From: Papaver somniferum
Taxonomy: Eukaryota; Streptophyta; Magnoliopsida; Ranunculales; Papaveraceae
Direction of reading: 5' to 3'
DNA: 64,000 nt
Assembly: GCF_003573695.1 (NCBI RefSeq)
Contig: NC_039362.1
Coordinates: 199,693,215 to 199,757,214, forward strand
The position numbers and the translations under genes were made by a program. The notes beneath the pieces are model-generated. The model made no database searches and had not been told where the DNA came from. It saw nothing but the letters and a program-made list of their open reading frames with translations. Shown piece after piece: positions 1 through 14,054 of this stretch; position 1 is the first letter of the stretch, and each line of letters starts with the position of its first letter.

Positions 1-2178
1 TGACCTCACAATGAGAACTGATGTTGTTGAATACATTGGTTGAGTTAGATAATGGATTGTGGATTATTGCAGGAGTAGTAAACTGATGTTGGTAGTGATT
101 TCTGGGAAGTTGGAGTTGTTATGATTGAAGTTGAATTGTAGTTGGATATGGTATTGCTTGTGGGTTTGTGACTGCAGGTGTTGTGGACTGAGTTGGTGTA
201 GGAGTAATGAAATGAAAAGTAATTGCAGGTGTAAATAATACAAATGGATTCTAGTGTTGTAATTGGAAGTGTTAGAATTGCAAGGCAGAGAAAAGATCAT
301 TAAGATGTATTCATTTGCAATGAGAGTTATAAATGTATTATTTGAGTTTAGTTGTTCTGTGTTGCATTATGCTTTGCTCTTGGCATGTTTTATCTGAATC
401 AGTCTTGTTGACTGAGTTAGCTTACCCATTTTCTATTTGACTAAGTTGACTTGACCTTTTGACTAGACTTTGACTCTGTTGACCTTAGACTTGACTGATG
501 AATTGGACTTGGGCTTAAAACTAGTGTCCCTATTTGATGAATTGGACCACTTATGGTCTGAATTAGACTTGGATTTCTTCTACAAAGTTATGGATATTCG
601 TAAGACATATCTAGTGGACTATAGAATCAACCTAATTCAATTGGTAGATCTTACCTACGCTAAAGATAGATAATGAAAAGATGTAGAACCATAGATGGGT
701 TTAGAATAATTAGATAGTTCACTTAACCTAGACAAATGTATGAGATTATATTATGAGCCTTGTGTGAGCCTTTTGGCTAAGCTTTAGAGTGCTTGTGTAA
801 TTAACTCTGTATTAACAACGAAACGATTCAAAGGATGATCCAGTGGATTGAACATCTCAAGGTATGCGAGGCTTGTCATCAGAAGAGGTGAAAATCGATA
901 ACGGTCTCTCTTGTATTCATTATTGTTTTACAAACCTATCTTTTGTGAAATTCATGCATATCTTTGTTACTATATGATAGTGTACGCATGTATTATCTGT
1001 GTGTAACACAAACTAGTTTTCTTTTACATTTTGGGATGGGCTTGGATCTTTAGAAACAACTGATATCTGTGTTTTGGGAGTATTTACTTATTTTCAAAAG
1101 TGATTCTTTCCATTAACTGGAAAGTGGTTACAATCTTTATTTATTGTTAGCATGAAAGGGAGAAGGTTCCTTTTGATTGGTGTGTGATGTGGTTTCCCAA
1201 AAGTTATATCTATATTTATGCGCTAAAGGGATGAAAATTGTCGCCAACTAATAAACAATCTAGGTGTGTACTCGTGTCACCGAATATTATTTCTGTACGG
1301 GCAACACATGTCTCATACGTGGATGTTTACTGTTTCTTTTAAATTACTTTCAAAAGCTATTATATTGTGTTTTGGTATTTGGAGTGAATGATGTTGAGAA
1401 TCTTAAATTTGATTGTTGGACTTGATTTTCGAGATGTACAGGGATCTCTATGATTAAGTTCTCCTGTCGGATTTAATGTTGTCATCATTAGTTCTCTTTC
1501 GATACTTGATATGTAGAGTGCGCGTATATTGAGGTACTGGTAAGGTAAAAATCTTATATGACTACGGGGCGGCAAACCTCAGGGCGCTTTAATGATCATT
1601 GAAGAATCCACAAGAGTCACGCCTTACTACTCCGAAGGACTGCGTCGCTTAACTAATATTTATGTTGTGAATGTGTGCCGAATAATTGGTTGGTAGAACT
1701 TTATATTTTCAGTACAATTTACTATCTTAATATGCTTTATTCTGTTTTCCGTTTTTTCAAACGGTTTTCAGTAAAACCTGCATTGTTTTTAAATCATTCT
1801 AGTGATTACTTGAAAGTTAGTTGTTATTTCTACGGGGCACCCCTTTTAGGGATGATGTGCTCACCCATTCCCACTTTCAGTTTCAGCGACATATTAAGAT
1901 GTGCACGTGGCGATGACAGCTTGAGGAGTTGGTTTCCTTAGTTGATTAGCTTCCGCTACGTTTATTTTGTATATATATTTTATTTGTAAATCAACTCATT
2001 ATTAAATATGTATCACTTGAGAGGAGTCCTTGTATTTATTTCAGAGAGGGTTTAGATTCAAGTTAATCTTTGTTTAGAACTTCTTTCTTAAAGTTTAAAT
2101 AGTTGTTTTAAATCGTTAGTGCCTCATTTTATAGCTAATCTCTTGGATTAGTCAGCTGCTAGCTTAGGGGGCGCTACA
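1..2178 (+). repeat. 5' LTR, 3' portion
   Basis: Direct repeat of the 3' LTR, matching 7465-8601 and 14224-15371. It ends in GGGGGCGCTACA immediately before the primer-binding site. It keeps the uninterrupted site GGCTTGGATCTTT at 1039-1051, which is where the LINE inserted in the other LTR. Short reading frames here are not conserved in a coding manner. Confidence 0.85.
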
Positions 2179-2182
2179 TACT

Positions 2183-2194
2183 TGGTATCAGAGC
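2183..2194 (+). other. Primer-binding site for initiator tRNA-Met
   Basis: TGGTATCAGAGC, four bases after the LTR end, is the standard plant retrotransposon PBS complementary to the 3' end of initiator tRNA-Met. It fixes the orientation of the element as plus strand. Confidence 0.9.
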
Positions 2195-3934
2195 TCACTA
2201 TTAGGTCTTACATGGGAAACAATAGATAATATCCAGTGCAAGATAGTGAACTATAATTGTTAGAATTGGGTTGGGTTTGTGAGATAAATCTTAATCACTA
2301 AAAACATTCAAGAACTTGATTTGATTGATTGATTTGTTCAGCATGTTGATTGCTTGCCTCTTGTTTTGCGTGTATATAATATGAAGTAAAAATTGTAAGT
2401 TGAAACCAATTGTTGTGCAAGTTAGAAATAATCTAGCACTGGAGAATAGTGAGGTTTGTAATTCTGGTGTGTTTGTGTTATCTTTGTTTGTTGGAAACCA
2501 TTGTCAGGTCTGATCAGCTTAGACATGGCAACTTACATTCATGGATTACCATTCATAAAAGGAGGACTTACTTCTATTAGTGAACTATTAGACCCTAAAT
2601 TTTACTTGGAAACTGATAGAGTACCTTTTCCCGTAATTAGAACCATTAATCTATTAAATCAGAAATGAACTTAAATAGTAAAAGTAATTAAGATAATAGT
2701 CCGACCATTAGTGTTAATAATAATAAAATAATAGGATCACTAATAATTATAACAAAAGTCATACTAATACTTATCAAATAGTATTGTAATGAACTATATC
2801 TAATTAAAATCTCATTAGTAAATATCTAATGACTAAAGCAATAATTAGGATCAAGTAGCTGCGCAGAATTATTAATAATTATTTACAGTCAGGTTTTGTA
2901 AATTAAATAAGATAAGAAATACTTTATTTTGCATTAAAACCAGATAGATAATATAGAGTAATTAAGTTAATACTTNNNNNNNNNNNNNNNNNNNNNNNNN
3001 NNNNNNNNNNNNNNNNNNNNNNNNNNNNNNNNNNNNNNNNNNNNNNNNNNNNNNNNNNNNNNNNNNNNNNNNNNNNNNNNNNNNNNNNNNNNNNNNNNNN
3101 NNNNNNNNNNNNNNNNNNNNNNNNNNNNNNNNNNNNNNNNNNNNNNNNNNNNNNNNNNNNNNNNNNNNNNNNNNNNNNNNNNNNNNNNNNNNNNNNNNNN
3201 NNNNNNNNNNNNNNNNNNNNNNNNNNNNNNNNNNNNNTGGAAAATTTATATATTGTATATCAGTAAAATTAGAATATTAGATAATACAGATTTACGTCGA
3301 ATAAAATTTGGATTAGTTATATAGATAAAAATATAACAAATAAAATAAAATAAAATTGAATATGTGAAAGTGGAAATAATATGTAAAATGTATTTAATGA
3401 GAAAGTATTAGTATATGTTAGAATAAAATGAGTAGATAAATGGATAAATTTGTATAATAATTTAAAATGATTTAACTTTGATAAAATGATAATTTAAAAT
3501 TAATAAAAATTTTATATATATATAAAAATTTAAAATTTAAATTATTAATTGAAAAGTGTAAGATTAATTTATGGATAAACTACATCAACTTAATAAATTA
3601 TTAAATATTAGACTATAAATTTTAGCGCGGAGAACTTAGACATACTTATTTGTTAGAGATTAATTCAACATAGTGAGCTTAGAGACGACCATATTATGAA
3701 ATAGAAAATTAGTCTTTTGAATATAGAGCTACAAATTATAGATTCTAGTTGTAGAAAACCTCATAGGCTTCTGTTTCATTTCTTGTTGTTTCGAACTCAT
3801 TTGAAATGAGTTAGTTTTCACACGATTGTAAGTATGAGCAGTACTTGCATTTAGTCGAGAGATAGTAATTCTCTATAAGGTGGGAAGTTTTTAAGACTAT
3901 ATGGTGGATCTTTTTTCGAGGAAGAAAATGATAC
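2195..3934 (+). other. Non-coding interior of the LTR element
   Basis: AT-rich sequence with frequent stops in all frames. The only candidate reading frame is a 47-codon one from ATG 2525 to TGA 2666-2668, which I do not recognise. The region includes the N gap, so about 260 bases of the interior are unknown. No retroviral protein motifs are visible. Confidence 0.7.
2976..3237. other. Assembly gap (262 N)
   Basis: Continuous run of undetermined bases inside the interior of the LTR element. Its true length may differ from that shown. Confidence 0.99.
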
Positions 3935-3947
3935 AAGGTGGGGAGAA
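3935..3947 (+). other. Polypurine tract
   Basis: AAGGTGGGGAGAA directly precedes TGTAACGAGCC. This is the usual context of plus-strand priming at the start of a plant LTR, and it defines the 3' LTR start at 3948. Confidence 0.75.
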
Positions 3948-4243
3948 TGTAACGAGCCTCAAACTCGTCAACGCGATTAGACCAGTCAAGACACGTTTAG
4001 CCGCTAATGAATCAACTAGTTTAACACGAACATTAATCAATAGAAATTAATCTAATAATAATTTAGATATGAATCTAGTATCTATGAATAGGTCTCGAAA
4101 AGTTATGCGAAATAAAATACTCGAACGTGTCGTTCGAATACCGGACCAACAAGATATCATCGGATAAGTATCCTTAGACCGACCTGGTTGTCCTTATCTT
4201 TTATCTGGGTGCCTTTAGTATTTTTCCTTTGCCTTATCACCAC

Positions 4244-6044
4244 TAGGGATGCACATGGGACGGGACGGTACGGGTTTTTGTCTAACTCAGTACCTGTACC
4301 TCCTTATGGCCGGTACCTGTACTTTGTACCTTGTACCTGTGTAGTACGGGACGGGACGGGACGGGTCCGGTTCTTTACCCGTAGCATATCTACTTATGTA
4401 AAAAAAAATAAAAAGCAAAAATACTTGAAAGTTCTAAGCTTAAAAACTTTAACTTTTAAGAGTCTTAAGACCTGAATTCATACATTAACAAAAATCTTTA
4501 AACTTCTAAATTCAACAACGTTGTTTAAAACTTCAAATAGAAAAAACAAAAAGTAAAGCAAAAAACAATATTTCGGCTTTGGTAATTGACCCCTTCTATA
4601 AGTTTGCTGCGACTCCAAACACCAAGCATCCAAGACCTGCAACTCCAAACATCAAGCATCCAAGACCTATGACAGTTGAACCACACCCAAGATCTCTGCA
4701 ACAACAATTTATATATATATATATATATATATGTCAATGAACCACTGATTCAAATAAATCATAATCAAACTAAGAAAAGTTTATATTACCTTCCTCATCC
4801 TTAGAGTTATCATCTGGTACATAATCAGCTAAAAGATCAAGATCAATGGATTTCAAAACCAATTTCACATAACCATGTTGCAGATCATTCTTTCAATTTC
4901 AAAAGAAATTACACATCCTTAGATTATAACAAGGACTTACTTATGGCAATGCCTGAAATTGAGATATGTTTCTCACAAAAAATTCAATTCATTCATACCC
5001 AAACATAATTTATCATAAAGACTTCCTATCAATAAACATCATAATCACATATAACCTCAGTTAACTAATTCAATTTGTAACAAACTATCCAATAATACAA
5101 CATTGTGAACAGAAAACAACAATCCTCAAAATATCATAAATCTGTCCCAAACTAGATCAGAAACTCCGAATTCATTTTTAATAACAAAGAGTGGGAGAAA
5201 AGGCTAATCTGGAAAACAATTTGAGATTGGGTATAAGTTTATTTTAATAAAAAAATAGAAAGATGAAGAGAACTGAAGCTTATCATGATTTCTTAGTTCC
5301 ATACAAAATCAAAATCAAAATCGAGAATAAATAAAAACCAAAATTGAACCCAAAACATAAAACTAGAGATTAAAGATGATCTTACCTCGATTTTCAGTAG
5401 CAACTGAAGAATTATCACTGACAGATGAGTAGATGACCTCAAATCTCCGTTCTCTACTTCCAACTGCAGTATTATTCAAAACGAAATCTATTAGAACATG
5501 AACCTTGTTCTTCAGAGTACATAAACCCCAAAAAAATAATACACAGAGACCAAAGAACAAAGAGGATTAAACGATCTTCATATTCTTCACCTCTTTGTTG
5601 ATACAAAAGAAAAACAGTTCTTCAGAGCAGATCCATTTACGTAAATGGATACTGACGTCTTATACAGATGATGATGATGGAAAGGAAATCAAAACTAAAA
5701 GTTTGGCATCTTCTCTTCTCTGAGAGGAAACTGAAAAAAGAGAGAGGGAGTAAGGAAGAAGGAGAAGGAAACGAGGAGAATGTCCGAGAATACGATGGAG
5801 ACTAAGAAAAGGGTATAACCCCTAATATCAACGGCCAGGATTTAATCCTAAAATCAACGGATACAGATCCTCGGTACTACGGGACGGGAATAGCCTAGAA
5901 CCGTTACTTGTACCTACTCTAGGCACGGTACCAGTTTTTGGTACTTGTACCTGTCCCGTATGATCACGGTTCCGGGACTGTACCGGTACGGTTCCTGCGG
6001 TTCCGGTACGGTTCCATGGGATGGGACGGTTCCTGTGCAGCCCT
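4244..6044. mobile_element. hAT-type DNA transposon, probably non-autonomous
   Basis: The left end TAGGGATGCACATGG and the inverted right end (TAGGGCTGCACAGG on the other strand) are imperfect terminal inverted repeats of hAT type. They are flanked by 8-bp direct repeats, ATCACCAC at 4236-4243 and ATGACCAC at 6045-6052 (7 of 8 identical), the length expected for hAT. Both subterminal regions (about 4255-4380 and 5880-6035) are packed with GGGACGG/GGTACGG/GGTACC-type motifs in both orientations, as hAT transposase-binding regions often are. Inside, two short exon-like segments on the minus strand (about 5392-5470 and 4790-4840) have good splice sites and acidic coding potential, but no transposase catalytic region is visible. 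A 22-bp (TA)n run lies at 4711-4732. Confidence 0.7.
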
Positions 6045-8886
6045 AATGACCACCCAACGTGTCGAAGAGAATTCATTCTCTTATTTTCTTTCTCTTTCTT
6101 CTTCTTTCTTCTTCTCTGTTCTTCTCAGTTCTCTCTTTCTTCTCTGTCGATCTCAATTCAAAAGAATTGAGTTAAACCTTGTTAGCTTGATTGATAGAAG
6201 ATGAAGGTGATGGTGTTGCGGATGTTCTGTTTTATAAAGAAGAGAAATTGAAGACTGTTATAGGTTCGTGATAAATCCGAGGAGATTAAATTAGGGTTTG
6301 ATTTGAATTTGAGAGGTGATTTGGGTTGTTAGTGTATGAGGAAGAGAAGGGTTGTTGTTGAATTAAAGAGGTGAAGCTTCTTTGGTGTTGAATCGAAATA
6401 AGGTAAAACAAAACTTTATTTAGGGTATCGAATTGATTGAAATTGCTTCCTGATTTTTGATGTGGTTTAATTGATAATAGTTTTGGGTTTGTTGTTAATT
6501 AAAGTTCAGATGTTTTATTGAGTTTAATTTTGATTCATAGAGAAATTAGGGTTTACCATGTTCTTCCCCAATTTGGAATTAGGGTTTCTATAATTTCAGA
6601 CCTAGGTTCCTTTGTTCGGGTTATGGATGAAGAAGATGAGTCTGTGGTGAAAGTTTTGGACTCAGGTGAAGGAGGTTTGTGTGCTTTGGCATCTTAATTA
6701 AAGATTTGGAATCTCAGGCGAGTTTATGGCAGTAGAAGGAATAAGATGGTTATGTTTGGATGGGTACTGCTTATGGGTGTTAATTGAATGGGGTATTCTT
6801 AAACTTTGATTTAAGGTGATGATGAGTTTTTTTTTGACAGGGCAGTTGAAGGGTAATTTTGAATTACAGGGGTTATGGAATTGTTACTGATGAATTGAGT
6901 AGTAATTTTTGGATGTTGAGGTTGCTGTGTATATTGGTGTTGTTGGGGAATGGAGCTTGAAGTGATGAACATGAAGAAGTTGATGATATTGATGATTTGT
7001 GTAGTTGATCTGTGCTGCAGGTGGAGTTGAGTTACTTAGTAGTGGTTCTGTGGCCATTGTTAAGTTGCAGGGAGTTGTTGAATTTGGAATTGAGTTACAG
7101 TTGTAACTAGTTGGGATATTGTTAGTAAATGAAACTGCAATTGCTGGTGGCTTGTTTACGAATATGAGTTTGGAGAGTTGAGATGTATATGCATTACAAG
7201 GAAAAGATGGGCCTGGTGTTTTTATTAACAAGGGATTCTGAAGATGCAGAGGTTGCAGAGGTTAGTAATTTGAGTAATGGTTAACTTGGAGGCAGAATTG
7301 TAAAGGTGATTGTGTAAAATTACAAATAAGAAGATTGAACTGAGTTTAGATGAATGATTTATGGAGGCTGGAAGATGTAAGAATTGGTAAGGTTGGATTG
7401 TGTTCATCAATTTCAGATGCAGACATGAGCTAATTAGAATTAGTTGCAAGGATTCAGAGAATTAATGACCTCACAATGAGAACTGATGTTGTTGAAGAAA
7501 TTGGTTGAGTTAGATAGTGGATTGTGGAATATTGCAGGTGTAGTAAACTGATGTTGGTAGTGATTTCTGGGAAGCTGGAGTTGTTATGATTGAAGTTGAA
7601 TTGTAGTTGGATATAGTATTGCTTGTGGGTTTGTGACTGCAGGTGTTGTGGACTGAGTTGGTGTAGGAGTAATGAAATGAAAAGTAATTGCAGGTGTAAA
7701 TAATACAAATGGATTCTAGTGTTGTAATTGGAAGTGTTAGAATTGCAAGGCAGAGAAGAGATCATTAAAATGTATTCATTTGCAATGAGAGTTAGAAATA
7801 TATTATTTGAGTTTAGTTGTTCTGTGTTGCATTATGCTTTGCTCTTGGCATGTTTTATCTGAATCAGTCTTGCTGACCGAGTTAGCTTACCCATTTTCTA
7901 TTTGACTAAGTTGACTTGACCTTTTGACTAGACTTTGACTCTATTGACCTTAAACTTGACTGATGTTTACCATTAATTGACCCTTTGACTGTTTTCGACC
8001 GTTGGTCGACTCTGTTGGACAGATCCATAGATTAATGGGCCGAAGTAATGGACTTGGGCTTAAAACTAGTGTCCCTATTTGATGAATTGGACCACTTATG
8101 GTTTGAATTAGACTTGGATTTCTTCTACAAAGTTATGGATATTCGTAAGACATATCGAGTGGACTATAGAATCAACCTAATTCAATTGGTAGATCTTACC
8201 TACGCTAAAGATATATAATGAAAAGATGTAGAACCATAGATGGGCTTAGAACAATTAGATAGTTCACTTAACCTAGACAATTGTATGAGATTATATTATG
8301 AGCCTTGTGTGAGCCTTTTGGCTAACATTTAGAGTGCTTGTGTAATTAACAATTACTCTGTATTAACAACGAACGATTCAAAGGATGATCAAGTGGATTG
8401 AACATCTCAAGGTATGCGAGGCTTTTCATTAGAAGAGGTGGGAATCGATAACGAACTCTCTTGTGTTCATTATTGTTTTACAAACCTATCTTTTGTGAAA
8501 TTCATGCATATCTTTGTTACTATATGATAGTGTACGCATGTATTATCTGTGTGTAATACAAAGCAGTTTTCTTTTACATCTTGGGATGGGCTTGGATCTT
8601 TTTTTTTCCCTGAATCATATATTTTTTATTAAAAATTGAAGATGATTACAATTTAAGTTTTCACAATCAAATAACAGGCACTAAACATAACTCTCTAAAA
8701 AGCATAACAAAAATTACACTCAAAAATTTTATAAATTTTTTCAGCTCAACTAAATCTGTAGTAGTCAACATCAGGCATTTCCATCCTTGGAAGCCAGTGA
8801 GGCCTGCCCATATGAAGTTGTCTTGTGCCAGCAACAAGTGATGCACCTCTTTTAGCTGTGCAGTCTGCAGAGAAATTAACTTCTCT

Positions 8887-11800
8887 TTAGCAATGTTGAA
8901 ATCTGATTTCAGAAATTTTCTTCATAGCATTGTTCCACCTACCTTGTAGAAACCAAGGAATCTCTCCCTGAGCATAATCAGCTAGTACAGTTTTGGAATC
9001 AGACACTACAATGACTTTAAACATACTCCATTGCACTGCCAGTTCCAAGGCACACAAAACACCATAAGCTTCTGCCAAGTAATTGGTTGCAATACCAATA
9101 CCTCATTCTAAAGTTCCAACTACCTGACATTGAGAATCTCTAACCACAACACCAAAACCTGCATTCCCAAGATTTCCAAAGGAAGAACCATCACAACACA
9201 ACATTATGAAGTTTTGCTCAATTGGAAACCAATTACACTTTACAATACACTGAAATCAGGACCTTCTGATACCTAGATGAAATCTTGAAATTATGTCTTG
9301 ATCATAGTTATGACACCATTTGGTCCCAGTAATTATCATACCACCTTCTTGAATTAATTTTAAAATTCTGCACTTAAAACTCTGCAGATTTGGCTTGATG
9401 TTCTTAAAAAATCTCTTATTTTTCTGAAACCACAATTCTTTCAGAATAACACAAGTTGTAGTGATCCAAACCTGTTTAAACAGAAGGCTTTTATTTGTTG
9501 CACACTTCCAAGCTTCTGCAAAAGATTTAGGTGTTTTAAATTCAAATATACTACATATCCATCTCCATATTTTCACACTGAAGCTGCATTCCCATAACAA
9601 ATGATGCATACCATCTTGATCAGTTTCACAGATGCAACATCTGGAGACCATATCATATCCATTTTTAACCATAACAGTGTCATCAGTGTATACTCTTTGG
9701 ATAAGCTTCCATACATTACTGGCCACTGAAGGATGAAGGAAATAATTCCATATATACATCTGCCAGTTTACTAAAGTTTCTTTATGTCTCAGTTTATTAA
9801 CTGCTTCAGGGATTTAGAATTTTCCTTTTAAGTTACTGTCCATATCAACTCATCTTCACCTCCATGAACTTCTGACATCTGAATATTGTGTAGCAATTGT
9901 TGAAGTTCATTATTTAAGATCCATTCACCATTTATCAAGATGTCAGATACTTTCAAGTTGGTGTTTTCAGATATATAAGCATTATTCCCAATTTTGTCAA
10001 TGAGCCTGCAATCACCAATCCATAAATCAAACCAGACAGATATTCTTGCACCATTACCAACATTCCATCTAATGTCTTCTTTAAGTGCATCCCAAGCCCA
10101 CCTCAGACCAGGCCATACAGAGGATTTTTGTCATTTTGTGCTCCATTGACCATTCTTATCTTTGTATTTTGCTTGAAATTTTTTTGCCCAATCATCTGTT
10201 AAATTATTAATTTTCCACATCATTTTCATAAGAAAGGCTTTATTGATTACCTCTAATCTTGGAATACCAAGACCCCCTTCACTCAATGGAGTGCAAACTT
10301 TTCTCTAAGAATTTTTTTTATACTGCCTTATTTCACCATCACCAGACCAGAGGAAATTTCTTATGATTTTTTCACATGTTTTAATAACAGATGATGGCCA
10401 TCTGTATACTGCCATATTGTAGACTGTAATACTACATAATACTGATTTTATTAACACCAATCTTTCTTGAAAAGATAGCAACTTACCCTTCCAAGCAGCA
10501 AGCTTCTTTTGCATCATCACAACCATATGCCAAACAGTAGATACTTTCACTCTATCAATAGTAAGTATCACTCCAAGATATTTATCAGGGAAGCTACTTA
10601 TCTCCATTTGAATCATATCTTTAATTTGAAGTTTTCTTAATTCTGATGCACCATCAATGAACATTTTACTTTTGTGTTTATTGATAACTTGCCCTTAGCA
10701 TTTCTGATATTCTTCAAGTAATTTATGAGATTTAGAATGCTCTTTTTTGCTCCATTACATAAAATGAAAACATCATCTGCAAAGAAAAGATGAGTTGGAT
10801 GTGTACCTTTTCTTTCAACCATTGGCATTATTAATCCTTCATTTACCATTTGAGTAATGCCCCTGCTCAAAACCTCTTCCATAAGTACAAATAGAATAGG
10901 AGACAATGGATCACCCTGTCTAAGTCCTCTTCCAACTGAAAAGAAACCACAAGGTCCACCATTTACCATCACAGAAATTTTAGCTGATTTGAATAAGATA
11001 TGAAGCCAGTCACACCAATTCTTTGAAAAACCAAACTTTTGCAGGACTTGAAATAAGAACCCCCAGCTGACAGAATCATAGGCCTGGGAAATATCTAATT
11101 TAAGAGCTACATTGCCACATCTTCTCTTCTTTGGCATTTCGTTAACTAATTCAGAAGCAAGCAAAATATGATCTTGAATGCATCTACCTTTCACATAAGC
11201 CACTTGTTGAGGGGAAACTAGTTTATTCATCAATTTTCCAATCCTTGTAGCAAGTATTTTAGTGAAAAACTTGAATATGACATTACTCAGACCAATTGGC
11301 CTAAATTGATTAGGGCTTCTAGCACCAGCAGATTTAGGAAGGAGTACTAAGAAGTTAGAGTTAAGCCCTTTAGGAATGAACTTTTTTTCCCAGCAAAACT
11401 GAATAGCTGCAACTAAGTCTTGATTTATGATATCCCAACATGCTCTGTAGAAACAACCAGAAAAACCAACTGGACCTGGAGCACTGTCTTGGTCCATAGC
11501 AAATATAGTTTCTTTGATTTCATCTGCATTTGGAGTAGCTTCAATCATTTCCTGATCTTCATTTGTTAACACCTTTGGAATAACTTTTAAGATGTGATCA
11601 TTCTGTTCAACTTCCTGATATTTAAATTTCTTCTCAAAATAAGTTACAAGTTCTTCAACTATTTTTTTATGATCAGAAATAATTTCACCATTGACATCTT
11701 CCAATTCACTAATAGTATTTCTTGTTTTTCTAATTTTAAGATTATCATGAAGAAATCCAGTATTTGCTGCACCTTCTTTAATCCACTTTGTTCTTGATTT

Positions 11801-12825
11801 TTGATTCATAAAAGTGTGCAATTGAACTTCTTTAGAATTATAGAGATTCTACCAAATTATTAAGAGCCATTTCATCAAAGGGATCATTATCAGACTTCAC
11901 CATAGCATCTTGAACTTTAGCTTCAACATATTTAACCTGAACATTTATGTTACCAAACACATTCCAATTCCATTCTCTTAGGATATTTTTAAGCTTTTTA
12001 AGTTTATGCTGAAAGATAAAAGCAGGGCTACCTTCCACTTTTTCAGAACAACTATTACATACTACCTCCATAAAATTTGGATGTGATAACCACATTTTTT
12101 GGAATTTCGTAGGAGCATTATATGGCTTAGGAATATGAGCACATCCACCCATCAAAGGTGCATGATCAGATGCCACTCTGATACCAACTTTATAACCCCA
12201 TCCTTCAAATTTTTGTAACCATAAGTGATTGAAAACAACCCTGTCGAGATTGCACAATATCCTTTTGTTGCCATGCTGACAATTGGACCATGAATGCATA
12301 AGACCAGTTTTAGGAGCTTGTATTAAACCACAAGTATCTAAAAAATTTGTTGAAATCCATCATTGCACCTCTATTTGGATTTTTACCACCAACTTTTTCC
12401 TCAGCTGAAGTAATGGCATTAAAGTCACCAATAGCAAGCCATGGCTTATTTAAACCACTTACTACTTCCATTTCTGACCATAACTATCTTCTTTGAACCA
12501 CCCCCACATGAGCATGAATACCAGAAATAAGAACACCAGCTATATCCACTGTAATCATCTGACTTGACATTGAGACTACTATAGGAGTAGGTAAATTTTT
12601 ATTCCAAAATAACCATATATTACCTTTTTTATCTGAGACTGAATTATGAGTTACCATGCTTTGCATACCATGCAAGTTTAATTTATTGCAAAAGGAAGAA
12701 GAAAAAATTACTTTAGGTTCGGCAACCCATACCACTGAAGGATTAAACTGATTAATAAGAGACCATAATTTATTTTGGGACTTGGCTCTTCTAAGGCCCC
12801 TTAAATTCCAAAATAGGACTTTCAT
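8887..12825 (-). pseudogene. LINE ORF2: endonuclease, reverse transcriptase, zf-RVT, RNase H
   Basis: Remains of one polyprotein read from 12825 downwards in several frames. The endonuclease N-terminus (MKVLFWNLRGL) is at 12484-12825; the rest, including SDHAPL, is at 11838-12299. The reverse transcriptase is at 10637-11821, with LKLDISQAYDSVSW, GLRQGDPLSP and the catalytic FFADD. A frameshift leads into the thumb region at 10305-10664. The zf-RVT region is at 9256-9759. The RNase H domain at about 8887-9240 keeps the catalytic acids (CDGSS, AEAYG, SDSK) and has one in-frame stop near 9106. At least four frame changes and several stops are needed to read it, so no active protein can be made. 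Confidence 0.9.
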
Positions 12826-13121
12826 TCTTTAGGATGAAGGCCTGAAGTGCCTCCCTTCCATGGATTCTTTTTAAAATTCCATTTAGGTTGTGGTTTAGTA
12901 GTTACCTCCTTTGCAGCTTCTTCATTATTGATTGTGGGAGATTTTGGAACTGAAGGTCTTTGAAATACTCTTGATCAAGAAGTAGATGGTACCCTTTATT
13001 CATATACAGAGCCATCAATACCATTAACATATTTAACCACACTATTATCCAAAGCATTATCTTCTGCTACTTTCAGAGTTTTATAAGGACTTAGTTCCAC
13101 ATCTTTAACAGCAGAATCATC

Positions 13122-14054
13122 TTATAATGGACTGAATTTTCCTTTAGAAATTTTAATTGTACTTGATATATTACTTGATGATGAAATATCAACATTTGAA
13201 ACATGTACCACCTCATGAACCTTCTCTGGAGTTGGAGCTATATCAAATGGTTCCATTACCACCTCATGAACCTTCTCTGGAGTTGGAGCTTGAGGAACTT
13301 CTGGTTGCTTCTCAGTAGAAGGACCTTGCTCAATAGGCTTCTCTGTTTGAGTTTTAATTATGCATTCAGAATGCTGATGACCAACAATTTTACATTTCCA
13401 ACAAAATTTAGGTAAATTAGTTAGAACAACACTTCGAGAGAAACATCCATACTTGGTAATAATCCAAAGCTTATTTGGTATTGTTTTTGCTAAATCAATC
13501 TCTACCAAAACTCTTGCATAGTACCCGCTTTGATAATTTAAGGTAGCATCATCCACCTTAACTGGAACACCCAGAGCTCTGCTTAACTTGAATAAGGTTT
13601 CTTCATCCCAATATTCTAAACTCAAACCTGGAAAATGAACCCACACCATAGCTTTAGATGTTCTCTGGTTTTCAGGTCTAAAATTGAGAATCCAATTTCT
13701 TAGACTTAAGAATTGTTCCTTAACTTCCCATTTACCAGATTTAATGTAATTTTTATCCACTGCATTTTCTAGTTTGATTGTGAAAAAACCTTTACCTAAA
13801 GGAATTAATTGACATTTACCTGTCAACTTCTATTGTTTCAATAATAAAGCTGAAGCTTCTACAAATTTAATACTCTGTAAATCAAGGCGCCCAATTAATG
13901 AATGTTTCCACAGATCATACCTTGTATTTGTTTGAGAATCTATCAAGTTAATCGATATTTGAGCTTCATAAGATTTTGACAGATCCACTACCGATTGATA
14001 TGTCTCAGAAGATTTATTCTCGCCGTCTAAATTCATCTTATTACCAGTATCCAT
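13122..14054 (-). pseudogene. LINE ORF1: DUF4283 / zinc-knuckle RNA-binding protein
   Basis: One frame of about 310 codons from ATG 14054 to the stop at 13122, broken by a single in-frame TAG at 13827-13829. After a short leader, the middle carries the DUF4283-type region (WVHFPGLSLEYWDEETL and GVPVKVDDATL) typical of plant L1 ORF1 proteins. Next comes a CX2CX4HX4C zinc knuckle (CWKCKIVGHQHSEC), then a low-complexity tail with a Pro/Thr/Glu repeat (APTPEKVHEVV twice). In living elements this protein binds LINE RNA in the ribonucleoprotein. Apart from the one nonsense codon it is well preserved. Confidence 0.85.

Noticed and set aside
2183..2194. tRNA-like sequence
   Set aside because: It is the 12-base primer-binding site only; no cloverleaf can be drawn. 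No tRNA, rRNA or CRISPR array was recognised anywhere in the window.
6060..7460. Several short frames, such as minus-strand 6884-7231
   Set aside because: They lie in the 3' LTR, are low in complexity (Asn/Ser/Thr/His-rich), and have no coding signature.
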